Source: Pigmentibacter sp. JX0631
GTDB lineage: Bacteria; Bdellovibrionota_B; Oligoflexia; Silvanigrellales; Silvanigrellaceae
DNA: 64,000 nucleotides
Direction: 5' to 3'
Assembly: GCF_029873255.1 (NCBI RefSeq)
Contig: NZ_CP123622.1
Coordinates: forward strand, 3,075,001 to 3,139,000
Each line of letters begins with the position of its first letter. Position 1 is the first letter of the stretch. The notes under the pieces were generated by a model that ran no database searches, was not told where the DNA came from, and saw only the letters and a program-made list of their open reading frames with translations. Shown in pieces: positions 17,691 to 26,220 of this stretch. The translations under genes and the position numbers were made by a program.

Positions 17691-18731
17691 TTAAAAATTA
17701 ATATTTAATGAATTAAAAATATTTGTAAACTCATAATTTTTTTGATTTTTTAATCCGGAACATATTTTTAAGTTGAGATTTTTACGACATCTTTTGTCTC
17801 TTTCAAGCGACCACATTCTTATTTCAGATAATTTCAACTTTTTGCTTTCTATAAGCAAATTTTTTGCATCATGAAGTGTAAAAATTTCGTTTTTTAAATC
17901 ATTTCTTCCAATCATAGGAGTTACAGAAATTGTATTAAATAAAAATTCATTTTTTACTTTTTTATGTATTTTTTTTAAAAATAGAAAAGAATTTATAAGA
18001 GCCGATTGTGTATATTTAAACATATTTCCACTTAGATCTTCTGCATAATTCATGGTTAATAAATTTACTGTAAATTTAATATTCTTGTTTACTAATTCAG
18101 ATAGCAATTCTTTTGTAACAGAATTAAGGCCAGAAGGCATAACAGGTATTGTTATCGAAATTTTCAAATTTTGGTAGATATTTTGTAAATCTTTAATAGC
18201 ATTCATAATTTTTTTTAAGGCAACTTTATTGTCAAGAATTTTTCCTTCGAGGTCAAAATCTAATCCTACTGGCTGATATATTTTTATGATTTTTTCATAA
18301 TTTTTAAGCAATTCAGCCGAATTTTTGCAATAAATTGCTAAATTATTTCCATCTTGCCCACCAAGGGATATGAAGTAAGAAACATCAGTTGATTTAATTT
18401 CATTTAAAAGTTTGATAATTTCAATTTTATCAATTTTATTGTTTTTTAAACCATCCCATGCAGGAAGACATTTATCAGCATCTTGAATAAAAGAAAGAGT
18501 AATATATTTTAGATTATTTTTCTTTATTACTTCTTTTAAAGACAAATCCCCTTTTTTTTCAAGATATTCGGTAAATTCACTATAAGGGTTAAAAATAGTC
18601 TTTGACATAGTTTGTGATAAAGCAATATCAAATAAGAAAAAGTAATTAAAAGCTAAAGTAAAAATTATTCTTAAAGCTAATCCTCCTTTGTTGTTAGTCA
18701 ATAATTTTAATTTCACTTTAGTAGTTACCAA
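17691..18731 (-). CDS. Exported GH18-like glycoside hydrolase
   Basis: A 346-residue protein with an N-terminal hydrophobic segment ending near DIALSQ (signal peptide) and a TIM-barrel pattern of family 18: ISLGGQDGNN (the SxGG strand), the catalytic motif GLDFDLEG (DxDxE, where E is the acid), then MNYAED and a C-terminal MWSLERDKRC (family Trp strand). GH18 enzymes cut beta-1,4-GlcNAc polymers, and the related GH153 domain of PgaB cuts deacetylated PNAG. ATG 18731 lies inside the end of the response-regulator gene (14-bp overlap). A strong AAAGGAGG occurs internally at 18688-18681 with no standard start codon after it. Its neighbours suggest it acts on the polymer made by the adjacent synthase. 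Confidence 0.7.
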   Translation of the reverse strand: MVTTKVKLKLLTNNKGGLALRIIFTLAFNYFFLFDIALSQTMSKTIFNPYSEFTEYLEKKGDLSLKEVIKKNNLKYITLSFIQDADKCLPAWDGLKNNKIDKIEIIKLLNEIKSTDVSYFISLGGQDGNNLAIYCKNSAELLKNYEKIIKIYQPVGLDFDLEGKILDNKVALKKIMNAIKDLQNIYQNLKISITIPVMPSGLNSVTKELLSELVNKNIKFTVNLLTMNYAEDLSGNMFKYTQSALINSFLFLKKIHKKVKNEFLFNTISVTPMIGRNDLKNEIFTLHDAKNLLIESKKLKLSEIRMWSLERDKRCRKNLNLKICSGLKNQKNYEFTNIFNSLNINF

Positions 18732-19647
18732 CTAGAATTTTTGCCATCGTATTTATTGTTGCAGAAATTTTATTATCTTTGCTTGTTTTTGTATAGTAAA
18801 AAACATTTTTAAAGGCAGTATTAAATGAGTTTCTTATCAAAAACATAGAAGAATAAATTTGATTTCCTTCATTTGTACTAAATAAAACATCTGGGTCATC
18901 AAAAAAAAGAATATAGCTATTTAAATCAAAAGTTAGCATTCTTTTCATGTCAAAAATGACAGAAGATAATTCTTCTAAATAAGGCAATCGTGAAATTAGT
19001 GAGGGTTTTATTTGCAAAAAAACAATTTTTCCTTCCGCAAAAACTTCAACAGGAATTTCTATGTTCTTAAAAAAATGTTTGCCATCTAATAACGAAAGAA
19101 TTAAAATGTTCTCTCCTTTTTTATAGTAATCTAAAATTTCTCTTTTTATTTCCATATCTTTTTCAGATGTGTTAAATCCAATGAAAACTTGACATTTCCC
19201 GTCATTGCTATTGATTCTATTATTTAAAATATTAAGTAAATTTTTCACATCATTTGAAACTTGAAGAATATCAATTGGCTTTGGCATGTACTTAGTTGCG
19301 CCAAGTTCATTTGCTCTTCTTCTGGTACTTTCTTCTTTGTCACCACTGACACAAATTATAGGAATTGAGGATAAAATTGGATGCGCGCGAAAAAAACTTA
19401 GAATTTCAAATCCATCTATATTGGGCATATTGAGATCAAGTAAAATTAAATTTGGTTCTTCTTTTTCAGCAATGACCATTGCATTTGTGCCAGAAAGTTC
19501 ACTGATAACTTTAAAATGTTTTGAAAGTGCTTTGGAAATAATTTTTTGCGAAACTTCATCATCATCTATGTACAAAATTTTTTTCTTCTCAATATTTTCT
19601 TCAGGTTTTTTTTCAATTGTAAAATCAGGTTGCTGGCTATCTGTCAT
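18718..19647 (-). CDS. Response regulator with receiver domain and uncharacterised C-terminal domain
   Basis: A 309-residue protein. Residues about 22-135 are a receiver domain: acidic cluster DDD (28-30), phospho-acceptor Asp71 in LILLDLNMP, Ser101 in CVSG and Lys123 in MPKPID. The remaining 170 residues contain no recognised DNA-binding or enzymatic domain; they resemble an alpha/beta sensor-like or PilZ-sized domain and end in SATINTMAKILVGNY. AAAGGA precedes ATG 19647. It overlaps the GH18-like gene by 14 bp and is divergent from the polysaccharide synthase operon, so it likely controls polymer synthesis or turnover by protein contact or by an unrecognised regulatory domain. Confidence 0.8.
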   Translation of the reverse strand: MTDSQQPDFTIEKKPEENIEKKKILYIDDDEVSQKIISKALSKHFKVISELSGTNAMVIAEKEEPNLILLDLNMPNIDGFEILSFFRAHPILSSIPIICVSGDKEESTRRRANELGATKYMPKPIDILQVSNDVKNLLNILNNRINSNDGKCQVFIGFNTSEKDMEIKREILDYYKKGENILILSLLDGKHFFKNIEIPVEVFAEGKIVFLQIKPSLISRLPYLEELSSVIFDMKRMLTFDLNSYILFFDDPDVLFSTNEGNQIYSSMFLIRNSFNTAFKNVFYYTKTSKDNKISATINTMAKILVGNY

Positions 19648-19799
19648 CAGTAAATCCTTTAATTACTGTATATTTTACTAAATTTTTAATATTTAATATC
19701 CGTGTCAAATTTATTTTACTAAGAATTATGTGCCTATTCCTATTATTTTCTATAACTCGATAAGAGTATGCGGGAATGTTTAATCAATAGGTATATAAT

Positions 19800-21122
19800 A
19801 TGGTAAGAAAAAACATTTTAAAAATGAAAGATAAAGAGCTATTTTTCATTGTTGTTATTGTCTTACTAATTTGTACATTTTGCATATTTGTTTTATTTAA
19901 AAGTTATGATTTTTCTAAATTAACAGGTGTAGAACTTGGTTTCTTTTATGCAATGCGGGTTTATTTACTTTTTCTATTTGTAAGATTACTAGGTCATTTA
20001 TTTTTTAGTTTTGCCAATCATTTTTTTGCAAAAACTATTGAAAAACTAGATTACTATCCTCTAGTTACAGTGATTATTCCCTGCTTTAATGAAGAAAAAG
20101 TAATTAATAATGCTGCTAAATCAATTTTGAGTATGAATTATCCCAATATAGAAATATTAATTGTTGACGATGGTTCGTCAGATTCCACAATTGAAGTCAT
20201 TTCTTTACTTGAAAAAAAAGGGCGGATTCGGGCTATTCATCAAGAAAACGCAGGGAAGGCTACAGCTCTTAATAGAGCTGTGAGTGAAGCGCATGGCGAT
20301 TATGTTCTTTGTATGGATGCTGATAGTGTATTAAATACCGAAGCTATCGAGGTTGGAATTAAATATTTTGAACAAGATCCTAAAGTCGCAGCCGTAGCAG
20401 GTAGTGTTGAAATTGGCAACGTCAATAATGCGATTACCTCTTTCCAAAAACTAGAATACATTTCAGGTCTAAATTTATTCAAAGTTGCACAGTCCTTTTT
20501 GGGAAGTGTTATTGTTATTCCAGGTCCTGTAGGCCTTTTTCGAAAAGATATTTTGCTTGAAGTCGGAGGATATCATTCAAATACTTTTGCTGAAGATTGT
20601 GAATTAACTATCAGACTTTTAATGGCTGGTTACAAAACTGTTTATGATGCAAAAATGGTTGCAGTGACGGAAGCACCTGATGACTTTAATTCACTAATTT
20701 CTCAAAGATATCGTTGGAACAGAGGGATTGTACAAGCAATTAGAGAAAATATTATTTGGTTATTTTTACCACATAAAAGTTTAAAAAACTTTTTTATTAT
20801 TATTTATATGATTTTAGAATCAATATTTATACCAGTGGCTAATTTTGGTTTTGGAATGTTTTCTATAGCCTATACTTTGATACATAGTTCTGAAAATTTT
20901 GTTGGTTATTTCTTTTTTCAACTTGTTATACTTGATATAATTGTTACCTTATTTTGCATTGTGACAGAAAAAAGATCATATTCTTTACTTTTCTACTCTG
21001 CCATTAATCGCATTACATATTCATTTTCCTTGGAAGTAGTGAGATTTTTTTCAATTCTAGACGAGTTTTTGCGACTTCCTATGAATTGGTCAAAATTAGA
21101 ACGCAAAGGTATGGACTCATGA
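19800..21122 (+). CDS. Processive family 2 glycosyltransferase (PgaC-like polysaccharide synthase)
   Basis: A 440-residue inner-membrane synthase. Two N-terminal helices (about 15-33 and 43-70) precede a GT-A domain with VIIPCFNEE, VDDGSSDST (D123/D124), MDADS (173-175), AEDCELT (E265/D266) and the processive QRYRW signature (302-306); three or four helices close the protein. This motif set is that of PgaC/BcsA/hyaluronan-synthase-type enzymes that polymerise UDP-sugars while extruding the chain. The PgaC-like spacing and the neighbouring deacetylase suggest a GlcNAc polymer. The SD before ATG 19800 is weak (AGGT); ATG 19824 is an alternative. Its stop overlaps the next start (ATGA). Confidence 0.9.
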   Translation: MVRKNILKMKDKELFFIVVIVLLICTFCIFVLFKSYDFSKLTGVELGFFYAMRVYLLFLFVRLLGHLFFSFANHFFAKTIEKLDYYPLVTVIIPCFNEEKVINNAAKSILSMNYPNIEILIVDDGSSDSTIEVISLLEKKGRIRAIHQENAGKATALNRAVSEAHGDYVLCMDADSVLNTEAIEVGIKYFEQDPKVAAVAGSVEIGNVNNAITSFQKLEYISGLNLFKVAQSFLGSVIVIPGPVGLFRKDILLEVGGYHSNTFAEDCELTIRLLMAGYKTVYDAKMVAVTEAPDDFNSLISQRYRWNRGIVQAIRENIIWLFLPHKSLKNFFIIIYMILESIFIPVANFGFGMFSIAYTLIHSSENFVGYFFFQLVILDIIVTLFCIVTEKRSYSLLFYSAINRITYSFSLEVVRFFSILDEFLRLPMNWSKLERKGMDS

Positions 21123-23230
21123 TTATACAAAATATATTAAGTATATTTGTTCTATCATTGTGTCTTGCGACGCTCTTTATTACTTTAGTTACATATTTTT
21201 TATATCGCTTCAAGCAATTGCTGAAATTAGGTAAAGTTGATGCAACTCAAATTATTGAAGGTGTTTTTTTTAAGAAATATGCTCCATATATTAAAGCAAA
21301 AGAAAAAAAAGAAAAAAATGAGTTTGATAGTAAGTTAAGTGATAGAAAAACATTGATGAATTTTTTTGCTGTTATAGCTATTATTATTTTTATTTCTCTT
21401 ATTGCAGGGTACCTTTATAGTTATTTTAGACTGGGTGAAAAAACAATAGATACTAAAAAATATGAAGGTCTATTAGCAAAAGGACTTATGAAAGAATTTC
21501 CATTAAACTCTTTACAAGAAGATCCAGCATTTATTGAGTTTATTTCAGAAGAAAAAAAGAAAATTATGCAGTCTAATTTTTCTAAAATGAATCAATATAA
21601 AATTGCAATTTATAAACCAGATAAATATAAAGAGTTTGAGAAAAATCAAGGCATAATTTTTGAGGGTTGGAAACTATTTTTTGATAAGTACAAGTTTAAT
21701 TATACTATATTTTCAGACTTTAGTGAATTAGATTACGGAAAAATAAATTTGTTATTGCTACCAAATTCAATTTCGTTAAACAAGAAAGCGAAAATTGAAA
21801 TTGAGAAAATACTCAATCAAAAAATTCCAGTGTTTGCCACTGGTGCAGTAGGTTATTTTGATGGGCTTGGAGATATCAATCGTGATCAATTTGCTGAAAA
21901 AATATTTGGTGTAAAACTAGAAAAAAGTAAACTAAAAAGACCATATTATCCCACACTTTTTAAAGCAAATAGCATTCCTTGGATTGATGTTCCTCCTGGA
22001 TTATTACTCAATTATTTTCCCTATGATAATCAATTTCATGCGCATTTTATCGCAGGATTTCCATCTATTTTTGAAGGAAACACCCAATCAGAAATTCGTT
22101 CAGATAAATATGATTCAGAATTTGTTGTACGAGGAGTATTTAAAGAAAGTAATGCTAGAACAGTTTGGTTAGCCTTAGATCCTCCAGTAAAAGATCAAAA
22201 GGTTTTAGAATCTGAACAATATTACTTAGAACTTCTGTTTCTTAATTCTTTTCAATGGGCTTTGAATCTGCCACAAGTATTGAAACCAGCTTGGAAAGAT
22301 TTAGCAAAAACTGTGTTTGTCCCTTCCTTAGAAATATATGCGCATAATAATTTCATAAAAAATTATATTGAAATTTTTAAGGATTATCGCTTTCCAATGA
22401 CCATATTTCTAACTTCAGAAGTTATCCAAGAAAATCCGCAATTCATTGAGGAAGAAGGAAATCCAAGTATAGAATTTGCTTCACTTGGAGAAGATGAGAA
22501 AATTTTACAAGGAAATAGTTTGCAGTTCCAGTTCCAAGAAATTCAAAATTCAAGATTACTAGTTGAAGAAGCCTGGCAAAATAAAGTTTTTGGATTCAAA
22601 GCATCTGATGCAAAATTTGATGTTGTAACTTTAAATGCTTCTATGCAAAATGGATTGCATTATTTTTTAGGTAAACATAACTTATTTAGATTATCCCCTG
22701 TTCCCTTAGATGAAACTAATTTTGTTTATATCCCAAAAAATTATGCAAAAGAACTAAAAATGTTTAAGGCTTCAAAATTTCACAACTCATCGCTGCTTTA
22801 TAATGATTTATTAAATCAATTTTTAGAAGTTGAAAAATTAAATGGAGCTGCATTTTATAATTTTCCAGCTAAATATTTTGGCTCTAAAAATTTGGAAAAA
22901 GCTTTAGATAATTTTTTAAAAGATATTTCTAAAAAAAATGTATGGAAAACTAACTATATTAACTTAGCACTTTGGTGGCTAGAAAGAGAGAATATTTCTG
23001 TTAATTTGATTACTGAAAATGGAAAAAATAAAATTTTAATTAAAAATAATAATAATTTTAAAATTGATTCTTATTCATTAATATTAGCTAATATTAAAGA
23101 TAAAAAATACAATATTTTTATCAATAATAAGAGTTTAAAAATAGATTCTACGGATTCATATGACTATATTAAAATTGATGATATAAATCCAAATAGCACT
23201 GTTATTATAAATTTACAGGAAAATATATGA
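21119..23230 (+). CDS. Membrane-anchored periplasmic protein with degenerate polysaccharide-deacetylase-like domain
   Basis: A 703-residue protein starting at ATG 21119, which overlaps the synthase stop (ATGA). Helices at about 5-30 and 80-102 anchor a large periplasmic part. The first periplasmic segment has an alpha/beta pattern (KINLLLLPNSISL, then IPVFATGAVGYFDG) like a glutamine-amidotransferase-like domain. The later part resembles a NodB fold with lost catalytic residues: VFVPSLEIYAHNN in place of the TFDD strand, SLGEDEKIL in place of HxxxH, and GFKASDAKFD in place of RxPY. A C-terminal beta-rich tail follows. It may guide or bind the nascent polymer rather than deacetylate it. The homology is inferred by eye. 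Confidence 0.65.
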   Translation: MIIQNILSIFVLSLCLATLFITLVTYFLYRFKQLLKLGKVDATQIIEGVFFKKYAPYIKAKEKKEKNEFDSKLSDRKTLMNFFAVIAIIIFISLIAGYLYSYFRLGEKTIDTKKYEGLLAKGLMKEFPLNSLQEDPAFIEFISEEKKKIMQSNFSKMNQYKIAIYKPDKYKEFEKNQGIIFEGWKLFFDKYKFNYTIFSDFSELDYGKINLLLLPNSISLNKKAKIEIEKILNQKIPVFATGAVGYFDGLGDINRDQFAEKIFGVKLEKSKLKRPYYPTLFKANSIPWIDVPPGLLLNYFPYDNQFHAHFIAGFPSIFEGNTQSEIRSDKYDSEFVVRGVFKESNARTVWLALDPPVKDQKVLESEQYYLELLFLNSFQWALNLPQVLKPAWKDLAKTVFVPSLEIYAHNNFIKNYIEIFKDYRFPMTIFLTSEVIQENPQFIEEEGNPSIEFASLGEDEKILQGNSLQFQFQEIQNSRLLVEEAWQNKVFGFKASDAKFDVVTLNASMQNGLHYFLGKHNLFRLSPVPLDETNFVYIPKNYAKELKMFKASKFHNSSLLYNDLLNQFLEVEKLNGAAFYNFPAKYFGSKNLEKALDNFLKDISKKNVWKTNYINLALWWLERENISVNLITENGKNKILIKNNNNFKIDSYSLILANIKDKKYNIFINNKSLKIDSTDSYDYIKIDDINPNSTVIINLQENI

Positions 23231-24201
23231 GAATTATAATTTTCATTATCGTGCTACTTTTTCCAATATATTGCTGGGCTGAAATGAGTCAGTTGTCAGG
23301 TATTTATTCCTATCATCAATCATCAGATGAAATGTTTATGCATTCTTCAAGCATTGCATTTCGCAGCAATCGGCGAGATTTATCTTTTCCTTATGCAAAT
23401 GAAAATGAAGTTGGTTGGGATTTTGGTGGGTCTTTACTTACTACTCAAGGGTTTAATTCTGTAAATAATTATAATGGACAAAGGGGTTATTTTTTATTAG
23501 CAAGAAAGTTCAGCTCCAATTTCCAAATAGATATTACTTCCGGTGCGCACAGGGCTTATGATACAAATAATAATAATGATAAAACCATATATAGTGGTGA
23601 AATAAAATTGTTTCTTCATTCAGATGATTTATTTGATTTAATTTTATCTGCTAATCGAGATTATGCTTATATCTATACAATTCAACCAGGCGGTACCAAT
23701 GATCGCTTAACTACAGATGTATTAAATTTTTCATTTACTTACAACTTTTTTCCATTTTTAATGACAAGAATGAATGAAAATTATTTTTACATTTCCGATC
23801 AAAATACAAAATCAGTTTCTAATGTTTCACTTTTATATGGCATTGCTACTGATGAACCATGGATTTGGGTAGGTATCGGTTATGAAAATACTTCTTATAA
23901 ATACAATACAACGAATTATTGGTCGCCTTCTGCATTTATGGGGTTTGGCTTTCGTTCCGAAGCAAGTGTTCCAATTTATGTAATTGATAATATTTATTTA
24001 AATTTGGAGTTTAATTACAACCGTTTATGGGATAAAGATAATTGTAGTAGAGGAAATGGAGTCGCAGTTGTCTCAAAATTGCAAATTGGAAAAAGAGATG
24101 ATCATAACATTTCATTTTTTTATAATCGAATTAATTCAATACAAGATGGAAATTTATGGTTTTCTAATGAAGCAGGTATGATGTTCAATTTAATGTTCTA
24201 A
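23227..24201 (+). CDS. Outer-membrane beta-barrel, candidate polysaccharide export porin
   Basis: A 324-residue protein: signal peptide MRIIIFIIVLLFPIYCWA, then a chain of alternating aromatic/polar strands (FDLILSANRDYAYIYT, LNFSFTYNFFPFLMTRMN, WIWVGIGYENTSY) ending in FNLMF. A terminal Phe is the recognition signal for outer-membrane barrel assembly. Its start overlaps the previous stop (ATGA), so the synthase, the degenerate-deacetylase protein and this barrel are translationally coupled. Position and fold suggest the outer-membrane step of polymer export, by analogy with PgaA or BcsC, though it lacks their TPR domain. Its stop is 1 bp from the stop of the convergent deacetylase. Confidence 0.7.
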   Translation: MRIIIFIIVLLFPIYCWAEMSQLSGIYSYHQSSDEMFMHSSSIAFRSNRRDLSFPYANENEVGWDFGGSLLTTQGFNSVNNYNGQRGYFLLARKFSSNFQIDITSGAHRAYDTNNNNDKTIYSGEIKLFLHSDDLFDLILSANRDYAYIYTIQPGGTNDRLTTDVLNFSFTYNFFPFLMTRMNENYFYISDQNTKSVSNVSLLYGIATDEPWIWVGIGYENTSYKYNTTNYWSPSAFMGFGFRSEASVPIYVIDNIYLNLEFNYNRLWDKDNCSRGNGVAVVSKLQIGKRDDHNISFFYNRINSIQDGNLWFSNEAGMMFNLMF

Positions 24202-24202
24202 A

Positions 24203-25204
24203 TTATTTACAAATTGAATTTAACCATGATTCTTCTAAATATGGAAACGGAAATTCTTTGAAAGTTAATTTTCTTGAACGGCGCATTTGTTCAAAAAATG
24301 GGATACCTAATTTCATAGGTAGTGGGAAATCTTCTTTATAGATTGGGTCTAGTATGGCAGTTTTTGCAGGAACTAATTTAACATTATTTCGTTTAAATTT
24401 TTCTAATATTTGAGGTAATGCAGCTGCATTCAGTGGGTTATAATGTAACAATAAAATATGGGGAAATTTTCTATTCTGTCCATAAATATAATGACCTAAT
24501 TTATCGCTATAGGTTAATACATGAAATATATGAGTAATATATCGATCTATTAATTCATTTATTTCTTTTTCTAAATAGCCACTTTTGCAACGAATAAATG
24601 CATCATTATATGACCAATCTTCTGAATCAACAGTTACTTGTGCTATAACATAATTTCTTTTTGAAAAATAACTGCGAATATCATAACGTTTCTCAGTAGT
24701 ATTTCCTTCCATTAAATATGGAAAACGAAAAATTTTTAATTCAGGAATAGTTTGGACATAATCTAATAAAATAGATTCATTTCTTTCAATATCTTGAATA
24801 AATTCTTCCGAAGTAACTTTTTTCAGATCTGAATGCGAAAAAGTATGATTGCCTAGTAAAAATCCGTTACTTTTCCATTCTTTTAATATTTTTGCCTGTA
24901 ATTCATTTTGGTAAAGTAAAATACCATTCATAAATCCGTAGACTTCAGGAACTTTATTATCAGTTAATGCTTTGATTATTTTTGCGGAAACTTCTTCACG
25001 CGACATGAATTTTGCTTCAGGACCTGCGGCAGGTAAATCATCAATTGTGATTGCTAATTGTATTGGTACTGAAAAGGGTTTTATTACATATTTAAAGTTT
25101 TTATCTAGAATAATTTCTTCAGGTTTTTCTGAAGAATCATCTAGAGCAAAAATAGGATGCATGAAGGAAAAAAACATAAATATTAGAAAACATTTAAATT
25201 TCAT
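24203..25204 (-). CDS. Exported polysaccharide deacetylase (NodB fold, complete active site)
   Basis: A 333-residue protein with a signal peptide (about 1-20, ending PIFA). All NodB motifs are present: TIDD (D55/D56), HTFSH (H120 and H124, metal ligands), FRFPY (R160, P162, Y163), SEDW (about 194-197) and the LLLHYN strand (H254). It should remove N-acetyl groups from an amino-sugar polymer in the periplasm. It follows the Hpt gene with an ATGA overlap and is convergent with the synthase/export operon, which makes the locally produced polymer its most likely substrate; peptidoglycan is the main alternative. Confidence 0.85.
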   Translation of the reverse strand: MKFKCFLIFMFFSFMHPIFALDDSSEKPEEIILDKNFKYVIKPFSVPIQLAITIDDLPAAGPEAKFMSREEVSAKIIKALTDNKVPEVYGFMNGILLYQNELQAKILKEWKSNGFLLGNHTFSHSDLKKVTSEEFIQDIERNESILLDYVQTIPELKIFRFPYLMEGNTTEKRYDIRSYFSKRNYVIAQVTVDSEDWSYNDAFIRCKSGYLEKEINELIDRYITHIFHVLTYSDKLGHYIYGQNRKFPHILLLHYNPLNAAALPQILEKFKRNNVKLVPAKTAILDPIYKEDFPLPMKLGIPFFEQMRRSRKLTFKEFPFPYLEESWLNSICK

Positions 25205-25569
25205 TTCAATGAACCTTTAATTTGTAAAAGTTCATTTGCAACATTTTCATACTCTTTTTTAATTTCATTAAATATATTTTTTGCTTTTTCAACTTCATTT
25301 GTAGCTTTTAAATCTTCTAATGATTGACATTTTCCGCCTAAAATATCAGCTCCCAATGCTCGTACGCTTGATTTAATTGAGTGTGATTCTTTTGCAGCTG
25401 CTTGAAGATCATTTGCGCTTAAAAAATTTTCAATATTAACTAATTTTTGCGGAGTTGTTTTTAGCAATGTTTCAATTAAGTCGAGCAAGAAGTCAGGTTC
25501 ACCGTCTTCTTGCAGCATTTTTAAACCTTCAATTGTTTGATAATTTATATGTTTTAAGCTGTCATTCAT
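25201..25569 (-). CDS. Stand-alone Hpt phosphotransfer protein
   Basis: A 122-residue all-helical protein with the histidine phosphotransfer motif ESHSIKSSVRALGA; His63 is the phospho-acceptor and Lys66 and Gly73 are at the conserved positions. It has no kinase or receiver domain, so it would relay phosphate between a hybrid kinase (not in this window) and a response regulator. The response regulator at 18718-19647, across the exopolysaccharide operon, is a plausible partner. AGGA is eight bases before ATG 25569. Its stop overlaps the deacetylase start (ATGA). Confidence 0.88.
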   Translation of the reverse strand: MNDSLKHINYQTIEGLKMLQEDGEPDFLLDLIETLLKTTPQKLVNIENFLSANDLQAAAKESHSIKSSVRALGADILGGKCQSLEDLKATNEVEKAKNIFNEIKKEYENVANELLQIKGSLK

Positions 25570-25663
25570 TTATTTATTCCTATAAAAATTATTAATTCTA
25601 AGGAATATTATGACACACCTGAGTCATTTTTTGAAAGAAGTAATGAAGATTATTTCGTTTGTT

Positions 25664-26194
25664 TTATTTTCTAAGAATAGAAGGTTCAGGCCAATTGATT
25701 TTATCGCCAAGCAATTGAGCTATTTTTTCTAAGCCTTTCTGATCAATTTCTGTAAATCTAGCAAAGACTGGGCTATCTATATCAAGAACTCCTATCAAAT
25801 GTTCTAATTCCTGTTTTTTATTGGGATAAAAAATTGGGATTACAAGTTCTGAAAATGTTTCTTTATGACAAGAAATGTAGTTTTCAATTTTTCCAACATT
25901 ATCAATATTCATTGTTTTTAATTCTGTAGCTGATTTTCCACAAACTCCTTTTTCCAAAGGAATTCTATTACAAGCCATTTTTCCCTGAAATGGCCCTAAA
26001 ACAAGATCTTTGTCTTTTAACAGATAAACTCCTATCCAATTAACTTGGGGAAGCATTTCATTCAGAAGCGCCAATGAATTTGTAAGTTGAGCTAACCAAT
26101 CTGGTTCTGAAATAATATAAGAATCAACAAGTTTAAATAAGTTTGTATAAAACTCTTCATTCTTTGAAATATCAATTGCTGGAGTGAAATTCAT
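25664..26194 (-). CDS. msrC: Free methionine-(R)-sulfoxide reductase (fRMsr, GAF fold)
   Basis: A 176-residue GAF-domain enzyme that reduces free methionine-R-sulfoxide using thioredoxin. The family strings LVLGPFQGKMACNRIP, KGVCGKSA, ENYISCHKETFSELVIPIF and GVLDIDSP are present. The three active-site cysteines C75, C85 and C109 have exactly the spacing of the E. coli enzyme (C84, C94, C118). The longest ORF starts at 26206, but its second to third codons form the GAGG that serves the ATG at 26194, which is chosen here. It lies 26 bp downstream of the alpha/beta-hydrolase gene and is probably co-transcribed with it. Confidence 0.93.
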   Translation of the reverse strand: MNFTPAIDISKNEEFYTNLFKLVDSYIISEPDWLAQLTNSLALLNEMLPQVNWIGVYLLKDKDLVLGPFQGKMACNRIPLEKGVCGKSATELKTMNIDNVGKIENYISCHKETFSELVIPIFYPNKKQELEHLIGVLDIDSPVFARFTEIDQKGLEKIAQLLGDKINWPEPSILRK

Positions 26195-26220
26195 GCAAAA
26201 CCTCATTTAATTTAATATAT

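Noticed and set aside
19794-19799. TATAAT directly before the start codon of the polysaccharide synthase
   Set aside because: As a -10 box it would start transcription inside the gene; there is no -35, so it is probably chance.
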